Assembly (NCBI RefSeq): GCF_018987265.1
Contig: NZ_CP076853.1
Coordinates: forward strand, 2,046,001-2,110,000
Direction: 5' to 3'
DNA length: 64,000 nt
Source: Rhizobium sp. WYJ-E13
Lineage (GTDB): Bacteria; Pseudomonadota; Alphaproteobacteria; Rhizobiales; Rhizobiaceae
Under the pieces are notes generated by a model. That model saw only the letters and a list, made by a program, of their open reading frames with translations. It made no database searches and was not told the origin of the DNA. This document shows positions 60,156 to 64,000 of this stretch, in pieces (position 1 is the first letter of the stretch; each line of letters starts with the position of its first letter). The position numbers and the translations under genes were made by a program.

Positions 60156-61754
60156 ATGCTTGGCCTTTCTCTCGGCTTGTCCCTTGGGACGTCCACAAAC
60201 ACCTCGAACAGTGGCGGCGGGGTTGAACCCAACCGCTACATGTTCTTCGCCTCCCGCACCCGCATGCCGTCGGGCTTCCTGATGCCCGCGGCAAGCGGCC
60301 TCAACTACTTCGCAAGCAAGCTGAAATTTGGAAACGCGCCCTACAAGACGCGCGGCTTCCGCTTTCACTTCTCGGGCTTCGCCCTGAACGAGGGCTTCGG
60401 CCCTCAGGAAACGATTCTGCCCGGCAATGACGTCGTGATCGACGGCGTCGATCTCGTCATTGGCGGCGCGGCCTATCCTGCTGTTTTCAGCGGCAGCCCC
60501 GGCGTCACGATTGCGTCGGGCACGAAGGGCGCCTGGTGCGATTTCCCGACTGCGCCCGCGCTCGACGCCGAGGCGGATTTCATCGTCATCACCCGATGGC
60601 ATGTGAACGCCGGCCAGAACTTCGTCGGCCCCTACCGCATCCAGAAACATCGCGGCGAAAAATTCTGGGCCGCCGCCGATCCGTCAGCACTCCAAGCCCT
60701 TGTCGGCGCTGACGCTCCCGTCACGCCTTCGCTCGATGTCTTCTATGCCGTCCCGCCCGGCAATCAGACGAATTCCCAGCAGATCTGCTACGGCCCGGAC
60801 ATGATGGTCGCCAAAGGCGAATGGGATGGCCGGCCCGTGGTTCTCGGCACCACCGATAGTATCGGTTACGGGCGCCAGGAGGTCTCCGCCACTGCCGATA
60901 TCAGAGGCAATCTCGGCTGGGAAAGCAAATGGCTCGATGCCGATGGCGGTCTTGGCCGCATTCCGCATATGATCATCGGCTGCCCCTCGGCCCAGTCGGC
61001 ACGGGAATTGACGACGAGCGCCTTTCTACGCTGGGATATCCTTGACGACATCAAGGCCTTCAACGGTGGTAAATACCCGTTCACTGTCGTGCTTAACCAG
61101 ATGGGGACGAACGACAACAACACCACCACGTCGACCTGGAAATCTCGCATGACGGGCCTGATTTCGCGCATCAAAGCGCGGCTCGGCATCGACATGAAGG
61201 TGATCCAGTGCACCATCCCGCCGCAGAACAGCTCCTCGACGGCCTTTGCGACTTCGGCGGGCATCACCGTCAACGCTGCAACATGGATCACCGGGCGCAA
61301 CAGCATCAACGGCGATATCCGCAGCAATAATGGCTTCGGCCACGACGGCTATGTCGACGTCGACCAAGCCTGGACCGACTATCCCGCAAACCCTGACAAG
61401 TTCCGCGCCGCCGTGGATCTCGGCCAGTTTGGCACGATGCTGTCCTACACGCCGGGCGATAGCGTTTCGGTTCATCCCTCCGGGATCTTGAATGCCGAAG
61501 TGAAGGTCGGCGATGTCATCCTTGTCGAGTACCAGCCAGGACTATACGCCAACCGGGTCGTCTTCGACGTCACGAACCTGGGTGACGGGACATATTTTGT
61601 AACCTTCGCCAATACCTACAACACGGCATTCCAGGCAAATGCCGTTATCTATTGGGCAATCACCCCGGAGGGCGTTCATCCGCACCCCGGTTACATCGAT
61701 CACTGGATTGTGCCTCGTCTGTCCCAATCGGAAAAAGCACGACTGGCGCTCTAG
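60156..61754 (+). CDS. Large SGNH-hydrolase-like protein (paralogue 2), TDS variant
   Basis: A 532-residue protein with a phage-like head MLGLSLGLSLGTS, then a body closely similar to the 604-residue paralogue (about 100-604 of that protein). The nucleophile block reads TDSIGYG (about 232-238), so GDS has become TDS with Ser retained. MGTND (about 316-320), TIPPQNS and PEGVHPHPG (about 503) remain, with Glu in place of the usual Asp. AAGGAG before the ATG sets the start. Two paralogues in one locus with different heads suggest duplication and exchange of attachment domains. Confidence 0.75.
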   Translation: MLGLSLGLSLGTSTNTSNSGGGVEPNRYMFFASRTRMPSGFLMPAASGLNYFASKLKFGNAPYKTRGFRFHFSGFALNEGFGPQETILPGNDVVIDGVDLVIGGAAYPAVFSGSPGVTIASGTKGAWCDFPTAPALDAEADFIVITRWHVNAGQNFVGPYRIQKHRGEKFWAAADPSALQALVGADAPVTPSLDVFYAVPPGNQTNSQQICYGPDMMVAKGEWDGRPVVLGTTDSIGYGRQEVSATADIRGNLGWESKWLDADGGLGRIPHMIIGCPSAQSARELTTSAFLRWDILDDIKAFNGGKYPFTVVLNQMGTNDNNTTTSTWKSRMTGLISRIKARLGIDMKVIQCTIPPQNSSSTAFATSAGITVNAATWITGRNSINGDIRSNNGFGHDGYVDVDQAWTDYPANPDKFRAAVDLGQFGTMLSYTPGDSVSVHPSGILNAEVKVGDVILVEYQPGLYANRVVFDVTNLGDGTYFVTFANTYNTAFQANAVIYWAITPEGVHPHPGYIDHWIVPRLSQSEKARLAL

Positions 61755-61900
61755 ATCCGCCACTCGCTGAACGATGACAGATCCAGCATTGGTCAGCTGA
61801 CTTTTTTTGGACCTTTGACGCCCGGCCGGAGCTCCCGATTTACGTGCATTTTGCAACCTGATAAAAAGTTCATTCAGGTCGGGTACATCTTGGACAGAAT

Positions 61901-62365
61901 ATGGCCGATTCCGTTAGCGAGTCTGCAGCAATACCCGCTGCAAGGGGCGATCGTCTCTTGCAGCGGCCGTCAAAACCACGTTTTCTGAAATGGTTCGGCA
62001 GGCTTCTCAGCAACCTTCTCGCTGCTGCGACAGGTCACTTTCAAGACCCGGACGGACCGGCAGTCGTTGCTCCAACTTCCGAAGATTGGGACAAGGTGCG
62101 CTCGTGGATGAACGAAATCCGCATGAGCGTCTTGTGGCAACCGGCGGGAATCATCGAGCTTGGCCCGCTGGAGTACGACGAATTGGCCGAGGAACGGCAC
62201 TTCCGTTTGGCAAAACAGAATGGCCTTGTGACATCAACGGCGCATTTTGACCTCACCGCAGATTGGCACCACATCGAGATCACTGAAAAAGGCAGGAGCT
62301 TCCTGATGGCATCCGTGCCTTTGACGACCGGATCGCCTCCGCGTAATCCACATCAGGCGCTTTGA
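61901..62365 (+). CDS. Small protein with winged-helix-like pattern, 154 residues
   Basis: A disordered head (MADSVSESAAIPAARGDRLL), a basic amphipathic stretch (KPRFLKWFGRLLSNLLAAAT), then WDKVRSWMNEIRM and LAKQNGLVTSTAHFDLTADW with HHIEITEKGRSFLMA. The last part resembles the DUF2513-like pattern of the 91-residue protein at 57428. A regulatory role is possible. Function unknown. Confidence 0.5.
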   Translation: MADSVSESAAIPAARGDRLLQRPSKPRFLKWFGRLLSNLLAAATGHFQDPDGPAVVAPTSEDWDKVRSWMNEIRMSVLWQPAGIIELGPLEYDELAEERHFRLAKQNGLVTSTAHFDLTADWHHIEITEKGRSFLMASVPLTTGSPPRNPHQAL

Positions 62366-62522
62366 CGGCACCGCTACCGCTCTCTTAACCGGGATGAAGC
62401 CCGGCGGCGGCGTGGAGCCTCGCATCAAAGGCGCCAATGCCCGCGGCAGTGGTTGCCTAAAGCGTCGCGAGCGAATCTGAGAGATCGCGACATGCTTAGG
62501 CATCAGGGCCGAAAGCTCGCGT

Positions 62523-63494
62523 TCAATCAACGGGAGAGGCAGCGCGAAAATCTCCATCTTCGATTCGTCGAAGGTGGGGCGAGATCGTCCTGGATCCAAA
62601 AAGGAAACAAACCGTGAGGACCGTTGCGCCAATCCATATCAATGTTCCAGGCGGCGACAGGCCAGCCACCTTTGTGATCACGAATGTGAACAGCAAGATG
62701 AAGATCGGGTGATAAATATAGATGCCGAGGCTATCGTCTCGCCCCATCTCGGCAAGGCGTGCCGGCAGTACTTGCTTCATGGATATAGTCGCGCCAAGGA
62801 TGCCGGCTGCCATGAACAAAGTGCTGAACAGGAACTGTGCATCGCGCGCTGCACCGCCAAGCCCCTTGATCACAAATATCTCTGCGATGCACAGAGCCGC
62901 GGACACCAGAAGCAGTAGTGTATAAAAGCGGCTTTCGCCGTGCCTACGCAGCCAGACACCAGCCATGATGCACGGCACACCGATAAAGGTCCTGAAAATC
63001 AACAATATATCAAAACCACGATGTTTCAATGAAAACATATAGTTGATCCCGATATATCCTATCAGCACGAACGCGGAAAAAGCGACAAGCGGCCTGTAGG
63101 CGTCAATCTGCCTGAAAGCGGGTATCACCACAAACGCGACAAGCAATGCGCTCAGGTACCACATATGACCTGCCGGACCACGCAGGATGAGCCCCAGGTC
63201 AGCGTCCCCGACCCCGTTACGGTAAAGGTAGATCGGCAGATAGATCGCAAATGCCAGGCCATAGAGCGACGCTATGCGCGCGATGCGAGGCACGGTGATG
63301 TCAGGAAAACGTCGTCCTCTATCGGCAAGCAGATAGCCCGTGATCATCAGAAACACCGGGACGCACCAGCGAAGGAAGCTTTGCAGGACGTCGACGGCTA
63401 ACCGCGGTAACTCTGGAAACGTCCCAACGTGGAGCGAAACAACGCCAACGGCTGCGATGAGTCGAAGTGCATCAATGTTTGTGTCTCTGGACAT
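62523..63494 (-). CDS. Acyltransferase-3 family membrane protein (3)
   Basis: A 323-residue protein with about ten helices. NIDALRLIAAVGVVSLHVG gives the R...H pair and WCVPVFLMITGYLLA the following helix. It is shorter than the other two and closest to the WecH/OatA-like acyltransferases. The gene runs opposite to SGNH paralogue 2. A third acyltransferase within 9 kb supports a surface-glycan modification role of the region. Confidence 0.88.
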   Translation of the reverse strand: MSRDTNIDALRLIAAVGVVSLHVGTFPELPRLAVDVLQSFLRWCVPVFLMITGYLLADRGRRFPDITVPRIARIASLYGLAFAIYLPIYLYRNGVGDADLGLILRGPAGHMWYLSALLVAFVVIPAFRQIDAYRPLVAFSAFVLIGYIGINYMFSLKHRGFDILLIFRTFIGVPCIMAGVWLRRHGESRFYTLLLLVSAALCIAEIFVIKGLGGAARDAQFLFSTLFMAAGILGATISMKQVLPARLAEMGRDDSLGIYIYHPIFILLFTFVITKVAGLSPPGTLIWIGATVLTVCFLFGSRTISPHLRRIEDGDFRAASPVD

Positions 63495-63779
63495 TACAAT
63501 CTCCGCATCTGCAAGGCTATCTATTCAGACGAGGAATAAGGTCAACCGTATTGACGGAATAAGTTATCCTGCACAGACCGTCATCGCTCCTGCATCAATA
63601 GAAAGCCTGCGAAGATATGTGGTGATGTCGGCTGCGACCATTCATCCACCGCCATCAGGAAAACCGGTTGCGGCGGCAGAGAACCTCTCTAAATATGCCA
63701 AGGCTCCTTCGCAAAACCGACAAAAATATCCAGCTTGCGTCACGGAAATGGTTTCAGTCTCACTCGAACGGCGAGCAAA
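63495..63779. other. Intergenic region, 285 bp
   Basis: No gene supported; probably the promoter of acyltransferase 3. Confidence 0.4.
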
Positions 63780-64000
63780 TTACGACAATTGACCGCGCTT
63801 ACCGACGACTATGCGAAGCAGTTTCTGGGCACTTCCTTGCGCGCCTTCGACTGAACGCGGAAACGCATCGCGGATATGGCGCGTGTAATACCAGCCAGGC
63901 GACGTCGCCGTGATCAGGTTTTCGTAGACGACCGGCGGCACGTTGAAATACCTGCGATTGCCCTTGAGGCGAATCTCGATGTCGAGGACTCCGGTTGACG
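63780..64000 (-). CDS. KTSC-domain protein, 5' end cut by window edge
   Basis: The minus strand is open from the right edge (in frame at 63998) to a TAA at 63780. It reads LDIEIRLKGNRRYFNVPPVV, then YENLITATSPGWYYTRHIRDAFPR. The V-P-x-x-V/Y-x-x-L and S-P-G-x-Y/F-x-R-H-I pattern is the KTSC domain, found in small phage and plasmid proteins and at the end of lysyl-tRNA synthetases. A 30-residue tail follows. The N-terminus lies outside the window. Confidence 0.75.
   Translation of the reverse strand, partial: STGVLDIEIRLKGNRRYFNVPPVVYENLITATSPGWYYTRHIRDAFPRSVEGAQGSAQKLLRIVVGKRGQLS

Noticed and set aside
61792..61808. GTCAGCTGAC followed by seven T as a terminator
   Set aside because: The palindrome allows only a 3-4 bp stem, too weak to call.

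Overview
The window looks like a chromosome segment of a Rhizobium-type alphaproteobacterium (high GC). Evidence: rhizobial palindromic intergenic repeats, TTAA-N7-TTAA boxes of the CtrA kind, DUF2277, a DUF920 transglutaminase-like proteinase, a KaiC-like ATPase next to a hybrid kinase, and several two-component systems. All identifications come from reading motifs and gene order; no database search was run.

Layout. 0-6.5 kb: a cut-off Tat-exported metallo-beta-lactamase-fold hydrolase with a divergent LysR regulator, then an accessory stretch of small unknown genes, including a PIN-domain gene coupled to an unknown 240-residue partner, and a LuxR-type regulator with a degenerate receiver. 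6.6-12.3 kb: a type I secretion locus. Two Gly/Asn-rich proteins sharing one repeat flank a PrtD-like ABC protein whose signature motif is lost, followed by a HlyD/PrtE adaptor and an orphan IS3-OrfA-like helix-turn-helix gene. 12.5-18.8 kb: an SDR oxidoreductase, a secreted protein with 24 exact 24-bp repeats facing a transglutaminase-like proteinase across two CtrA-like boxes, an esterase, a DUF3597 protein and a ParDE-type module. 19-25.5 kb: KaiC-like ATPase, hybrid kinase, small stress-type proteins and a membrane-protein pair.

25.7-46.9 kb: core-type genes. A MarR regulator faces DoxX-GST across two identical operators. Then come DUF2277, LssY-C, a two-component pair, an archaeal-type IMP cyclohydrolase (PurO), a ClC antiporter, a PAP2 phosphatase, an Lrp regulator facing a Gate-domain transporter, a YxFxxD lipoprotein-like protein, an OprB porin, a 25-residue membrane peptide, a K+ channel with a zinc ribbon, a higBA module with two operators, a second PAP2 phosphatase, another two-component pair and a DUF535/VirK protein. 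This part is peppered with rhizobial palindromic repeats.

47.3-64 kb: a phage-derived region. It has a compact head module (small protein, head-tail connector, unknown, scaffold-like, major capsid, cement-like, completion-like) but no terminase, tail, integrase or lysis set in view. Two paralogous large SGNH-hydrolase-like proteins and three acyltransferase-3 membrane proteins follow, mixed with small unknown genes, and a KTSC-domain gene runs off the right edge. The SGNH plus acyltransferase mixture suggests competing addition and removal of acyl groups on a surface glycan. This block and the 6.6-12.3 kb secretion locus are the best places to look for something undescribed.
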